A stretch of DNA of 35,813 nt from Peptococcaceae bacterium (lineage in GTDB: Bacteria > Bacillota > Desulfitobacteriia > Desulfitobacteriales > Syntrophobotulaceae): contig JAAYMU010000022.1 in NCBI GenBank assembly GCA_012521215.1, forward strand, positions 1 to 35,813. Reading direction: 5' to 3'. Positions 17,991-26,433 of this stretch are shown here, in pieces (position 1 is the first letter of the stretch; the number at the start of each line of letters is the position of its first letter). Made by a program: the position numbers and the translations under genes. The notes under the pieces are model-generated. The model saw only the letters and a list, made by a program, of their open reading frames with translations. It ran no database searches and was not told the origin of the DNA.

Positions 17991-18728
17991 CTAGCTAAAC
18001 CTTTTGACAATAGCTTTGTGGGCTCTTATTTCCAAACTATCATCCAACATTCTAAGGTCAGAATTATAGTCCCTGCGCTTTAAGGCCGCTCTCAATATAT
18101 TGTCCGCCAGATGAGGGTTTTTGGGCAGAAGAGGTCCTTGCAGATAAGTGCCCCAAACATTTTTGTACCTTACTCCTTCCAAACCGTCTTCCCCGTTATT
18201 ACCATAGCCCCGAACAATCTCCGCCAGGGGACTAAGTCCCGACCCCAGATAGGTTTTACCGGCATGATTTTCAAATCCGACCAGGGTGTTAAGGTCCGTC
18301 TTACTATGAGCGGGATTGGCAACTTTAGCGATTACATTGCCGATCATTCTTTTAGAGCCGGCTACCGTATAATAGTCTATAATTTCCAACCCCGGAACTT
18401 TATGACCGTCGACTGTCTGATAGTATTTACCGAGGAGTTGGTAACCCCCGCCAATTGCCAGGACCACCAAACCGTCCTCCACAGCTTGCTTCAATTCTTG
18501 GGCCCTGGAGCTTAGGTCCTGAATCAGAAAATTTTGTTCCCGGTCCGAACCTCCGCCCATAAAAAGAATATCCCCTTGGGTAAAATCTATATTTTCCCCA
18601 AGGCTAACCGGGTGAATCTGCAAATCGATATCTCGCCATCGGCACCTGGCCTTAAAGGTCAAAAGGTTTCCCCTGTCCCCGTAGAAATCCAGCAGATCGG
18701 GATAAAGATGGTACAATGTCAACTTCAT
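17991..18728 (-). CDS. gatD: GatD-family lipid II amidotransferase subunit lacking catalytic Cys and His
   Basis: GatD is the glutaminase partner of MurT; together they amidate the D-Glu of lipid II. The 245 residues align well with the family: IGGGSDREQ-like text appears as FMGGGSDREQN, and GFENHAGKTY is present. The nucleophile loop, normally xCGGYQ, reads AIGGGYQLLG (Gly93 in place of Cys; codon GGC). The conserved TYLHGP near the C-terminus reads GTYLQGPLLPKN (Gln, codon CAA, for the catalytic His). Two independent losses argue against one sequencing error. The protein may be a scaffold, may use free ammonia, or may have a different role. Its ATG overlaps the murT stop by 4 bases. Confidence 0.9.
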   Translation of the reverse strand: MKLTLYHLYPDLLDFYGDRGNLLTFKARCRWRDIDLQIHPVSLGENIDFTQGDILFMGGGSDREQNFLIQDLSSRAQELKQAVEDGLVVLAIGGGYQLLGKYYQTVDGHKVPGLEIIDYYTVAGSKRMIGNVIAKVANPAHSKTDLNTLVGFENHAGKTYLGSGLSPLAEIVRGYGNNGEDGLEGVRYKNVWGTYLQGPLLPKNPHLADNILRAALKRRDYNSDLRMLDDSLEIRAHKAIVKRFS

Positions 18729-20179
18729 AAACCTTCCACCTCAGTGTGACTGATTATCGGACTGGAACTTACCTTTTTGCTGTTTAAAATTTCCCTGAGC
18801 GGGAAGAGGGCCGTATAGGTAGGTAAAACGAAAACGACTTCATTAGGTAATATTTGCTTGGCTTCCAGCTCAGCCACCGCTTCTTTCAGATTCTTATTTA
18901 TACTTATCAGGTCTTCGCTCCAGTCGGCGTATTTCAATCTTAAGGCCATATCCTCGGCTCTTAAACCGGAACAGATTACTGTTTTCAGTTTAAGCCCGTC
19001 GGAAACAAGCCTTTCAAAATCCACATCCCATAACCAGGAAATATCACGGCCGTCGGCGGCAAGATCATTAATAGCCAGTAGCAAATGCATAGGTCTGCCC
19101 AGTTCGATAAGGGTACTGACCACCTGGTTAAAACCCGTGGGATTCTTAACCAAAGTAAGCGTAAGTTGACAAGAGGGGAGAGCAAATTGCTCCATTCTTC
19201 CGGCATCGGAAACAAACTTAAGCAGCCCTTGTTTACAATCCTCCCTGCTGAGGCCTAAGCATTCGGCAGCACTCACAGCTGCCAGGGCATTATATAAGTT
19301 GTAATAACCTTGAAGGGGGATTAAATATTTCCCTGTTTCTTGAGTAACAGTTTGACTGCCATAACTGTCCCCTTCTCTGTACTCCGGACGAATTGACAGA
19401 CGAAAAGATATCCCGTTCTGCTTTTGTCGAACTTCCCGAGCTTCAATATGGGGTTGAGGACGTTTAAAGCCGCATTGTTCACAGCGGTAAATACCAAGCT
19501 GACCATAATGAAAAATTTCATAAAATAGTTCATGGCCGCAAGGCAAACAGTATCTGCCTTCCCTTGATTCCGGGTTTTTTGACCCGCTTACCGGCAGGCT
19601 TGCAGCACCATAATAAAAAGCTTGGGTTCGATTTAGACCGATTTGAGCTACCAGTGGGTCATCAGCATTGAGAATAAGTTTGGTGGAAGGAGGCAGGGCC
19701 TCTTGAACTAGTTTTATGGTAGTATCAAGCTCCCCGAAACGGTCAAGCTGATCAGGAAAAAAATTGGTTACTACTGCCCATCCGGGCGTTAACTGTCGGC
19801 ATAAGCGGGGAACTGTAGCCTCATCCACTTCCAAAAGTAAATAGCTTTTTTTTACTCGGCCCCCAAAAGAAGTATTTTGCAGCAGGGCTCCTGCAATTCC
19901 GGGAAGCATATTAGCTCCTTCCCGGTTAAAAGCAACTGTTTTGTCAGCTGTTTTCAAGATGGAAGCCAGCATATTATTCGTTGTGGTTTTGCCGTTGGTT
20001 CCGGTAATTAAAACAATCTCCCCTTGGAAAGAAGTGCCCAAAAACTTGATAAAATCGGGACACACTTTATTAGCTACCAGCCCCGGGAATGTTGTTCCTT
20101 TCTTCCCGAGAATTCTAAGTGCTATGGATATTAATTTTCCTGACCATAAAGCAAGCCAGAACCTTATGCGCATTCCCAT
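18725..20179 (-). CDS. murT: Lipid II isoglutaminyl synthase subunit MurT (Mur-ligase fold)
   Basis: An ATP-dependent Mur-ligase-like enzyme that activates the D-Glu carboxylate of lipid II for amidation. The P-loop LITGTNGKTTTNN is clear. A zinc-ribbon insertion (CLPCGHELFY then CEQCGFKRPQP) is a MurT hallmark, and the C-terminal domain (DUF1727) contains LAINDLAADGRDISWLWD. I place the start at the ATG at 20179, with AAGGGG about 10 bases upstream. The frame is open to a TTG at 20287, but that codon has no ribosome binding site and the extra 36 residues are not typical. It is co-transcribed with gatD. Confidence 0.94.
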   Translation of the reverse strand: MGMRIRFWLALWSGKLISIALRILGKKGTTFPGLVANKVCPDFIKFLGTSFQGEIVLITGTNGKTTTNNMLASILKTADKTVAFNREGANMLPGIAGALLQNTSFGGRVKKSYLLLEVDEATVPRLCRQLTPGWAVVTNFFPDQLDRFGELDTTIKLVQEALPPSTKLILNADDPLVAQIGLNRTQAFYYGAASLPVSGSKNPESREGRYCLPCGHELFYEIFHYGQLGIYRCEQCGFKRPQPHIEAREVRQKQNGISFRLSIRPEYREGDSYGSQTVTQETGKYLIPLQGYYNLYNALAAVSAAECLGLSREDCKQGLLKFVSDAGRMEQFALPSCQLTLTLVKNPTGFNQVVSTLIELGRPMHLLLAINDLAADGRDISWLWDVDFERLVSDGLKLKTVICSGLRAEDMALRLKYADWSEDLISINKNLKEAVAELEAKQILPNEVVFVLPTYTALFPLREILNSKKVSSSPIISHTEVEGL

Positions 20180-20271
20180 TTTAAGCAATCCCCTTAATTC
20201 TGCTCCAAATAAAAAAAAGTTGTAATAATAGATAATATAACCTAACAAACACTTCTTTAAAAGTCCCGGTC

Positions 20272-20301
20272 TGGACAAAAAGCGCAATTAGATTCTATAA
20301 T
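20272..20301 (+). promoter_or_regulatory. Putative promoter of the carbonic-anhydrase-like gene
   Basis: On the plus strand TGGACA (20272-20277), an 18-base spacer and a perfect TATAAT (20296-20301). The leader would be about 75 bases. The site sits in the divergent gap shared with murT. Confidence 0.5.
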
Positions 20302-20383
20302 ACAACTATTATTCTGTATCTTATAAAATAAAAATATAAAGATATATAAATATAAAACGCTGAGTAATGAAAGGAGAACATGT

Positions 20384-20902
20384 ATGCTTATATCTTTTGA
20401 TGGATTTACACCCCAAATCGGCAAAAACGTTTACATAGCCCCCGGGGCTAGTATTATCGGCCAAGTCCAAATCGGCGATAACTCCAGTGTTTGGTTTAAC
20501 AGTATTCTGAGGGGGGATATTGGCCCTATCACTATCGGCCAAGGAACGAATATCCAGGATCTATGTGTTATCCACCTTAATGAGGGACAGCCGGTTATTA
20601 TTGAAGATAATGTTAGTATCGGTCATTCTTGCGTTCTTCATGGCTGCCGAATCCGTCAGGGTAGTTTAATCGGCATGGGTTCCATTATTCTCGACAACTC
20701 CGAAATCGGCGAAAACTGCTTAGTTGGAGCAGGGTCTCTCATTCCGGAACGCAAAGTGTTTCCGCCCCGTTCTCTGATTCTGGGTTTTCCCGCCAGAGTT
20801 GTCCGGGAATTGACAGATGAGGAAATTGAATCCATATATCAAAACGGTGAAATATACAAAAAAAGAGGGCTGTTATACCTGAAGAATCAGCATGTTGATT
20901 AA
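20384..20902 (+). CDS. Gamma-carbonic-anhydrase-like hexapeptide-repeat protein
   Basis: A left-handed beta-helix protein of 172 residues. The three histidines that bind metal in gamma-class carbonic anhydrases are present: His64 (VIHLNEG), His81 and His86 (IGHSCVLHGC). Hexapeptide repeats run from about residue 10 to 130, ending GFPARVVREL and a C-terminal helix. Family members bind Zn, Co or Fe; many bacterial ones have no proven activity. The start is an ATG with AAAGGAG 7 bases upstream. It is the only confident plus-strand gene and converges with the MOSC gene, sharing four bases at the stop codons. Confidence 0.93.
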   Translation: MLISFDGFTPQIGKNVYIAPGASIIGQVQIGDNSSVWFNSILRGDIGPITIGQGTNIQDLCVIHLNEGQPVIIEDNVSIGHSCVLHGCRIRQGSLIGMGSIILDNSEIGENCLVGAGSLIPERKVFPPRSLILGFPARVVRELTDEEIESIYQNGEIYKKRGLLYLKNQHVD

Positions 20903-21360
20903 ATTACCGGCAACTGCCCGTCTCTTTCCTGCACTTTAATTTCGTCACCCGGTTTAATCCAACCCGGCACGATTACTTTGGCAAAAATCCCTTCACGGGG
21001 CATAACACAGTCGCCGGTAGCTCTTTTAATAGCACAGCCGCTGTTATGGCAGACCTTACCTATTTGAGTAACTTCCATCACAGTTTCTCCAATCTTAAGC
21101 CTGGTGCCGATAGGGAGTTCATGAAGAATCAGGCCTTCCGTGGTTAAATTCTCGGCAAATCTGCCGTTAGTAAGATCTTTAAGCCCGGCCGCCCTTAGTT
21201 TATCAACACTTTCAACTCCTAACAGGCTTACCTGTCTGTGCCATTCGCCGGCATGGGCATCTCCAACCAGCCCATGTCCCACTTCAAAATAACCCTTTTC
21301 AATCTCCTGCTTGGGAACACCTTTAGTTTCACTGATATTAACAGCCAGTACTTTAGGCAT
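20899..21360 (-). CDS. MOSC-domain protein
   Basis: A 153-residue stand-alone MOSC domain, the C-terminal domain of Moco sulfurase-like proteins. HGLVGDAHAGEWHRQVSLL and the conserved cysteine near CHNSGCAIKRATGDC are present. Stand-alone forms are thought to handle the cofactor or sulfur in Mo-enzyme assembly; no precise reaction is known. It is the last gene of the Moco operon direction, 98 bases after mobB. The ATG is preceded by AGGGG, and an 11-bp tandem duplication containing AGGAG lies just upstream. Confidence 0.92.
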   Translation of the reverse strand: MPKVLAVNISETKGVPKQEIEKGYFEVGHGLVGDAHAGEWHRQVSLLGVESVDKLRAAGLKDLTNGRFAENLTTEGLILHELPIGTRLKIGETVMEVTQIGKVCHNSGCAIKRATGDCVMPREGIFAKVIVPGWIKPGDEIKVQERDGQLPVI

Positions 21361-21370
21361 TTAGATACCC

Positions 21371-21392
21371 CTTTCTCCTATCTTTCTCCTAT
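21371..21392. repeat. Tandem 11-bp duplication upstream of the MOSC gene
   Basis: CTTTCTCCTAT occurs twice in a row (21371-21381, 21382-21392). On the coding strand this duplicates an AGGAG ribosome-binding-like sequence 10-30 bases before the MOSC start. Confidence 0.9.
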
Positions 21393-21458
21393 ACACTGTA
21401 ACGCGCTCCATATCCTTCTTTTTTAGAAGATCTAATCAATATGCTTTATACTTAATGC

Positions 21459-21962
21459 TTATTTTTTAGTTAGAAAGCGGTCCACAATTAAATCGGCAGC
21501 CCCCTGATAATCATTGATATCCAGTAGCGGAACGGGAACTTTAAGTTCTTTAACGTCAGTAACCACTGCTACCAGATTCTCAAGGCTAGAGACTATTTCC
21601 GTGCCCCGCTCCCGCCTTACAATTTCAATTTTGGGCCTGTTGGCCGCTTTATAGCCTTCCACAAAGATAAGATCAACGCCTTGTATAAAAGGCAGAACAT
21701 GCTCCAGATCGCTTTTGCTGTCGGTTTTTTGAATCAAAGCATATTTATCCGGACCTATAATAGCGGTTGCTTTGGCTCCGGCTTGGGCAAACCGCCAGCT
21801 GTCCTTCCCCGGCACGTCTATTTCAAAACTATGAGCATCGCTTTTAACTACTCCCAGTTCATAGCCCCTGCTGGTCATTTCGCGAATTAGCTTTTCTAAA
21901 AAAGTGGTCTTGCCTGTGCCTGATTTAGCTGCTACAAAACAAATTACCGGGATATCTGCCAT
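21459..21962 (-). CDS. mobB: Molybdopterin-guanine dinucleotide biosynthesis adaptor MobB
   Basis: A P-loop GTP-binding protein that assists MobA. Walker A is AAKSGTGKTTFLEKL (about residues 11-25), and the conserved DAHSFEIDVPGKDSWRFAQAGA follows. The 167 residues fit the family. The ATG has AGGAGG 7 bases upstream. It lies 15 bases after mogA in the Moco operon. Confidence 0.95.
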   Translation of the reverse strand: MADIPVICFVAAKSGTGKTTFLEKLIREMTSRGYELGVVKSDAHSFEIDVPGKDSWRFAQAGAKATAIIGPDKYALIQKTDSKSDLEHVLPFIQGVDLIFVEGYKAANRPKIEIVRRERGTEIVSSLENLVAVVTDVKELKVPVPLLDINDYQGAADLIVDRFLTKK

Positions 21963-21977
21963 AAACTTTCCTCCTAT

Positions 21978-22493
21978 TCAGGAACCTTGACCAGGGTTTA
22001 CCGGCCGAGCACATTCGCCGGCCTGGCCTGTTAAGATATCCAAGCCATGTTCAAGTGATGATAATATAACTTGCAGGCATTCTTGTACGCTTTTGGGGCT
22101 GCCCGGCAGGTTAACAATAACGGTCTGTCCCCTGATACCCGCACAAGCCCTGGACAACATGGCCCTGGGAGTAATCTGCAAGCTCGCCCAACGCATAGCT
22201 TCAGGTATACCCGGAGTCAATTTTTCTACCACGGCCAAGGTAGCTTCAGGTGTTACGTCTCGCGGGGAAAAACCTGTGCCGCCGGTGGTAAAAACAGCAT
22301 TTAGTTTTAACTCATCGGCATAAGCGATAAGCTTTTCTTCAATAATACTTTGCTCATCCGGAACAATTTCCGCAACTTTAACTTGCCAGCCAAGCTGTTC
22401 CACCATTTCTTTTATCACTTGACCGCTGCGGTCTTCTCGCTCTCCCCGGGAACCTTTATCGCTCACAGTAAGAATACCTACAGTGTACTTCAT
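21978..22493 (-). CDS. mogA: Molybdopterin adenylyltransferase (MogA/MoaB family)
   Basis: Adenylylates molybdopterin before metal insertion by MoeA. The start VGILTVSDKGSRGEREDRSG and the MPT-binding TTGGTGFSPRDVTPEAT are diagnostic. The 171 residues match MogA/MoaB; the two cannot be told apart here. Its ATG overlaps the moaC stop (ATGA), showing translational coupling. Confidence 0.95.
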   Translation of the reverse strand: MKYTVGILTVSDKGSRGEREDRSGQVIKEMVEQLGWQVKVAEIVPDEQSIIEEKLIAYADELKLNAVFTTGGTGFSPRDVTPEATLAVVEKLTPGIPEAMRWASLQITPRAMLSRACAGIRGQTVIVNLPGSPKSVQECLQVILSSLEHGLDILTGQAGECARPVNPGQGS

Positions 22494-22969
22494 GCTTTCA
22501 CCTCATAGTCTCCGCTTTTGCCGCCGGATTTTTTGACTAGGTAAATATCGCTTATTACCATACTTTTTTCCGCGGCTTTGCACATGTCATAAATAGTCAA
22601 AGCAGCGACAGAAACGGCGGTTAGAGCTTCCATCTCTACGCCTGTCTGGCCGTTATTTTTTACAACCGCTTGGATTTCGATTTTACTTTCAGGCTCATTA
22701 ATCTTAAAAGAGACATCGATTCCGGACAACAACAAGGGATGGCACATGGGGATAATGTCCGGTGTTTTTTTTGCTCCCATAATGGCTGCCACCTGAGATA
22801 CAGCCAGGACATCTCCTTTGGCTAGGGATTTGTCTTTGATCAGTTTTAAGGTTTCAGGTTTCATTCTTATTTCGCCGCGGGCTACTGCTACCCTGGCTGT
22901 TTCAGCCTTCTGACTGACATCAACCATCCTGGCCCGGCCTTCCTGGTTAAAATGAGTAAGCTCTCCCAT
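22490..22969 (-). CDS. moaC: Cyclic pyranopterin monophosphate synthase MoaC
   Basis: Makes cyclic pyranopterin monophosphate from the MoaA product. The active-site region KKTPDIIPMCHPLLLSG and the later MEALTAVSVAALTIYDMCK are intact. The ATG at 22969 has AGGTGG 8 bases upstream; the GTG at 22981 overlaps that site, so I use the ATG. It lies 4 bases after moaA. Confidence 0.96.
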   Translation of the reverse strand: MGELTHFNQEGRARMVDVSQKAETARVAVARGEIRMKPETLKLIKDKSLAKGDVLAVSQVAAIMGAKKTPDIIPMCHPLLLSGIDVSFKINEPESKIEIQAVVKNNGQTGVEMEALTAVSVAALTIYDMCKAAEKSMVISDIYLVKKSGGKSGDYEVKA

Positions 22970-22973
22970 ATTT

Positions 22974-23933
22974 TCATCCACCTATTTCATGCATATTTCT
23001 TCTAATCGGCTCATACTCGCTGCTTTGAATACAGTGCTTGTGAGGTTTCCTTGAAATCCCGTCCAACAGAAAACGTTCTAAATCTCCATCATAATCACGT
23101 AGGTCAAGCTCAATATTGGAATGCAGGCAAGGTTTCAATTTCCCGTCAGGAGTAATTCTTAACCGATTACAATAGTTACAAAAATGGCTGCTTAAAGGAC
23201 TAATAATGCCCACTTTACCTTTACTGTTAGGTAGCTTGAACATCCGGGCTACTGTACCATGACCTTTAAAGGGGAGGGGAATTAAACGCGGCACTCTTTT
23301 AAGAATTTCATTACTGGCCAAAAAATGCTCCCTATCCCATTCTCCCGCCTCACCGATAGGCATGAGTTCGATAAAACGTATTTCGATCTCCTTATCTGTG
23401 GTTAAGTTAACAAAGTCTTCAATTTCGTCATCATTAAAACCGCCAATTAAGACCACATTTAGTTTTAACGGCAAAAGCTTGGCTTCCTTAGCTGCTTTAA
23501 TCCCGGCCAACACATCCTCTACCTTGCCGCCCCGGGTAATCTCCTTGTATTTTGCCCCATCCATGGTGTCAATACTTATATTAACCCTGTCCAGACCTCT
23601 TTTTTTTAGTTCGGAGGCATAATTTTTAAGTAAAACACCATTGGTAGTAAGGGCTAATTCTTTGAGGCCCTTGGCCTTTAAACTCGCAATGTCTTGCACT
23701 AAATCCAGAATTCCCCTGCGGACCAAGGGTTCGCCGCCGGTTAGCCTAATCTTGGTAATTCCAAGTTTTACTGCGGCTTCAGCTAGGCGGGCTATTTGTT
23801 CCAGGCTCAGAATATCATCATGGTTCTTTTTGACAATACCTTTCTCCGACATACAGTAGGTGCACTTGAGATTGCATAAATCGGTTACCGATATTCTCAA
23901 ATAATTTATATCCCTGCCGTAACCATCGATCAT
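22974..23933 (-). CDS. moaA: GTP 3',8-cyclase MoaA (radical SAM)
   Basis: First step of molybdopterin synthesis: radical SAM cyclisation of GTP. The N-terminal cluster is Cys20, Cys24, Cys27 (CNLKCTYC). The GGEPLVRRG motif is present. The second cluster is in CNYCNRLRITPDGKLKPCL. It lacks the C-terminal GG tail as a free end in the strict form, but ends HEIGG, matching the family. I use the ATG at 23933 with GGAGG about 9 bases upstream. It lies 26 bases after the MoeA-like gene. Confidence 0.97.
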   Translation of the reverse strand: MIDGYGRDINYLRISVTDLCNLKCTYCMSEKGIVKKNHDDILSLEQIARLAEAAVKLGITKIRLTGGEPLVRRGILDLVQDIASLKAKGLKELALTTNGVLLKNYASELKKRGLDRVNISIDTMDGAKYKEITRGGKVEDVLAGIKAAKEAKLLPLKLNVVLIGGFNDDEIEDFVNLTTDKEIEIRFIELMPIGEAGEWDREHFLASNEILKRVPRLIPLPFKGHGTVARMFKLPNSKGKVGIISPLSSHFCNYCNRLRITPDGKLKPCLHSNIELDLRDYDGDLERFLLDGISRKPHKHCIQSSEYEPIRRNMHEIGG

Positions 23934-23959
23934 GACCTCACCCCTCCTCCCTTGCCTAA

Positions 23960-24979
23960 TTACCGGCAAAAATAACAGTTGGGATACTGGCACATCTGAC
24001 AGTTGTTACATAAGCCGCCTTCTCCCATGCGTATAAAATCGTTTTTATTTAATTTCTCTCCTGAGAAAATTCTCGGCAGAACCACGTCAAAGACCGTAGT
24101 TTTAAAATAGGCGGCCGCTCCGGGCACTCCTAAGATCGGGACTTCATCCAGATAGGCCAACATAAACATATTACCCGGCTGGACCGAAACCCCATAAGTA
24201 ACAATTTCCGCCCCGGTGCTTCTAATTGCTCCCGGTGTAAGGTCATCAGGATCTACCGACATTCCCCCGGTAATAATAATCATTTCCGCGCCTTTTTCTT
24301 TAAAAGCCAATATTTTTTCCTTAATAACCTCGACCTCATCCGGACAATACTCTTGGCCGAGCATTTCGGCTTCATAATATTCTAATTTTTTCTTAATTAC
24401 AGGCCAAAATTTATCCTTAATTCTTCCTTTATAAACCTCGTTACCTGTAATGACCACGCCAACTTTTAATTTTTTATAAGGATGGACCTGAAATACCTGA
24501 CCGTGAACCTTGCACAACTCTTCAACTTTTTCTATATTCTTTTCTTTAGTAACCAAAGGAACTATGCGGCCGGCAGCAACCTTTTGACCTTGCTCAACCT
24601 TAAAATTATTAGGAAGAGAAGTTATGGTAACATCTTCAATAGAATTGATTTCATACAGCAAAGCGCTTTTTAATTTAAAGAAACCTCTAATGGTTGCTTG
24701 CAGGACAGTTTTTCCCTCTTGGGGATCAGAAAAAGAAATATTTTCACCCTTTACAGCCCTGGCAATTCGGATTGCGGCGTCATCTTCGTGGATCTCGCCG
24801 GCATTTTCTTCCCAGACGTAAATACTTTCTTTGCCAAGTTTTAATAGTTCTTCCACATCCTCTTTTTGAATTACATGTCCTCTTTTAAATACCGCGCCCT
24901 TGAATTCTCCCGGCACCATTTTGGTTATATCGTGGCATAATATCATGCCAACAGCGTCTTGTACAGCAATTTTTTTCAC
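23960..24979 (-). CDS. Molybdopterin-binding MoeA-like protein with cysteine-rich tail
   Basis: A 339-residue protein with a MoCF-biosynthesis domain (VGVVITGNEVYKGRI and ITGGMSVDPDDLTPGAIR) but without the full MoeA architecture. The N-terminal half (AVGMILCHDITKMVPG) is MoeA-like. The C-terminus is a cysteine cluster, GGLCNNCQMCQYPNCYFC, with spacing C-x2-C-x2-C-x4-C-x2-C, able to hold a metal or an iron-sulfur cluster. Such proteins occur in clostridial Mo-enzyme loci; the exact role is unsettled. The start is GTG at 24979 with GAGG 7 bases upstream. An 18-bp tandem repeat lies between it and moeA. Confidence 0.88.
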   Translation of the reverse strand: MKKIAVQDAVGMILCHDITKMVPGEFKGAVFKRGHVIQKEDVEELLKLGKESIYVWEENAGEIHEDDAAIRIARAVKGENISFSDPQEGKTVLQATIRGFFKLKSALLYEINSIEDVTITSLPNNFKVEQGQKVAAGRIVPLVTKEKNIEKVEELCKVHGQVFQVHPYKKLKVGVVITGNEVYKGRIKDKFWPVIKKKLEYYEAEMLGQEYCPDEVEVIKEKILAFKEKGAEMIIITGGMSVDPDDLTPGAIRSTGAEIVTYGVSVQPGNMFMLAYLDEVPILGVPGAAAYFKTTVFDVVLPRIFSGEKLNKNDFIRMGEGGLCNNCQMCQYPNCYFCR

Positions 24980-24992
24980 TTTTTGATCCTCA

Positions 24993-25028
24993 CTTTCCTT
25001 CTTTCCTTAACTTTCCTTCTTTCCTTAT
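24993..25028. repeat. Tandem 18-bp repeat, two copies
   Basis: CTTTCCTTCTTTCCTTAA (24993-25010) is followed by a copy with one change at its last base (25011-25028). On the transcript it is a purine-rich tract with repeated AAGGAAAG, located just upstream of the MoeA-like gene. Confidence 0.9.
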
Positions 25029-25048
25029 TTGTTTTCGTTAATCGTTTC

Positions 25049-26263
25049 TTAAATCAAATAAGCTGTAAGTTTTTGACCGGCTTGTAACGGACCGCTTTTA
25101 GCCGGAACCTCAGCCAGGAGATTGCATCCCTCCATGGAACTCAATACGCCGTTACCCTGCCCACCTGTTATTTCCATAAAGGCAGTACCGTTCTCAATAA
25201 CTAATTTCCCGCGTAGGAATCTGCGACGAGGACTGGCTTTGGGGAAATCGGTTTTTAGAATTACATCCAATTTCGGGTTCAAGTATTCCTGCCTACCCAT
25301 GATTTTTCTAATCAAAGGGGCTACTAAAAGTTGAAAAGTAACCATTGCTGCCGCCGGATTGCCGGATAAACCGATAATTAATTTATCATTCTTGATGGCC
25401 GCCAAACAGGGCGAACCAGGTTTAATATCAATTTTCCAGTATAAAGTTTCGGCTCCAAGGTAGTCCACGGCGTGCCTAACTACATCGTAGTCACCTACTG
25501 AAACTCCCCCGGTCGTAAGCACAAGATCCGCTCTCTCCAGTCCATGTTCAATAAGGGAAGCGACTTCTTCGACCTTATCCGGACACATACCGATTACTAT
25601 AGGTTCGGCACCAATCGAGCGAATATAGCCCTGAAGGGTATAACTGTTGCTGTTGCGAATTTTACCCGGTGTCAAGGTCTCGGAAACATCCCGCAACTCG
25701 TCACCTGTGGAGACAATAGCAACCAGAGGCCGTTTGTATACCGGTACCACCGGTATTCCCAAAGCGGCCAACAAGCCCATAATTGGCGGAGTGACAACCG
25801 TCCCTTTAGTAGCTATTATTGTACCTTTGGTTATATCTTCACCGGCGGGAACGATCCCTTCTTGTGGCTTGTAGGGTTTATAGAGGGTTACATTGTTATC
25901 TTTTACTGTGGTTTCTTCAAATTTGCATACGGCATCCGCTCCTTCGGGAATTGGAGCGCCGGTAAGGATTTTAATTGCTTGCCCGGCACTTATACTGTTT
26001 TTGGCCGTATAGCCTGCCGGTACTTCTTCAATGACATTTAGGATAACAGGGTTATCCCGGCTTGCAGACATGGTATCGGCAGACCGGAAAGCAAAGCCGT
26101 CATAGGGTGAACGTGGAAAAGGAGGTACATTTTCTTGAGCAATAATATCCTTACTTAAAACTCTTCCTAAGGTGTCCGTTAAATTATTATTTTTTTGGCC
26201 AATGTCCATAGCCCTAGCCAACAGCATGGCCTGTGCCTCTTCCAGGGAGATATTTGTTTTCAC
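25049..26263 (-). CDS. moeA: Molybdopterin molybdenumtransferase MoeA
   Basis: Inserts molybdate (or tungstate) into adenylylated molybdopterin. At 404 residues it is full length. PPFPRSPYDGFAFRS, GAPIPEGADAVCKFEE and TGGVSVGDYDVVRHAV are MoeA signatures, and GLSGNPAAAMVTFQLLV lies in the active-site domain. The start is GTG at 26263 with GGAGGG 5 bases upstream. It heads the Moco operon moeA-(MoeA-like)-moaA-moaC-mogA-mobB-MOSC, behind a structured leader with a riboswitch and terminator. Confidence 0.96.
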   Translation of the reverse strand: MKTNISLEEAQAMLLARAMDIGQKNNNLTDTLGRVLSKDIIAQENVPPFPRSPYDGFAFRSADTMSASRDNPVILNVIEEVPAGYTAKNSISAGQAIKILTGAPIPEGADAVCKFEETTVKDNNVTLYKPYKPQEGIVPAGEDITKGTIIATKGTVVTPPIMGLLAALGIPVVPVYKRPLVAIVSTGDELRDVSETLTPGKIRNSNSYTLQGYIRSIGAEPIVIGMCPDKVEEVASLIEHGLERADLVLTTGGVSVGDYDVVRHAVDYLGAETLYWKIDIKPGSPCLAAIKNDKLIIGLSGNPAAAMVTFQLLVAPLIRKIMGRQEYLNPKLDVILKTDFPKASPRRRFLRGKLVIENGTAFMEITGGQGNGVLSSMEGCNLLAEVPAKSGPLQAGQKLTAYLI

Positions 26264-26291
26264 GATTACCCTCCTTTGAATTTATCTTAAC

Positions 26292-26357
26292 AGTTCTTAT
26301 TTTGAAGTTCTTACTTTAAAATTCTTACTTAAAATTTTTATTTCAAAGTTCTTATCC
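26292..26357. repeat. Five degenerate tandem copies of a ~14-bp unit in the moeA leader
   Basis: AGTTCTTATTTTGA, AGTTCTTACTTTAA, AATTCTTACTTAAA, ATTTTTATTTCAA and AGTTCTTATCC follow each other head to tail. They lie between the riboswitch terminator and the moeA ribosome binding site, so they are only in transcripts that pass the terminator. Confidence 0.85.
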
Positions 26358-26385
26358 TGCTCTTTAATTCTTGCTTATACAGATG

Positions 26386-26415
26386 AAAAAATATCCTGCG
26401 CAGATATGCAGGATA
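26386..26415 (-). terminator. Riboswitch-associated intrinsic terminator
   Basis: On the minus strand TATCCTGC (26415-26408), an 8-base loop and GCAGGATA (26399-26392) are followed by TTTTTT (26391-26386). It lies 18 bases after the riboswitch and about 120 bases before moeA, so it can stop transcription of the whole Moco operon. Confidence 0.88.
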
Positions 26416-26433
26416 AAAGTACTTAAGCTTTAA

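Noticed and set aside
20321-20542. Minus-strand ORF antisense to the carbonic-anhydrase-like gene
   Set aside because: It overlaps a well-supported gene and extends into low-complexity AT-rich leader; no ribosome binding site.
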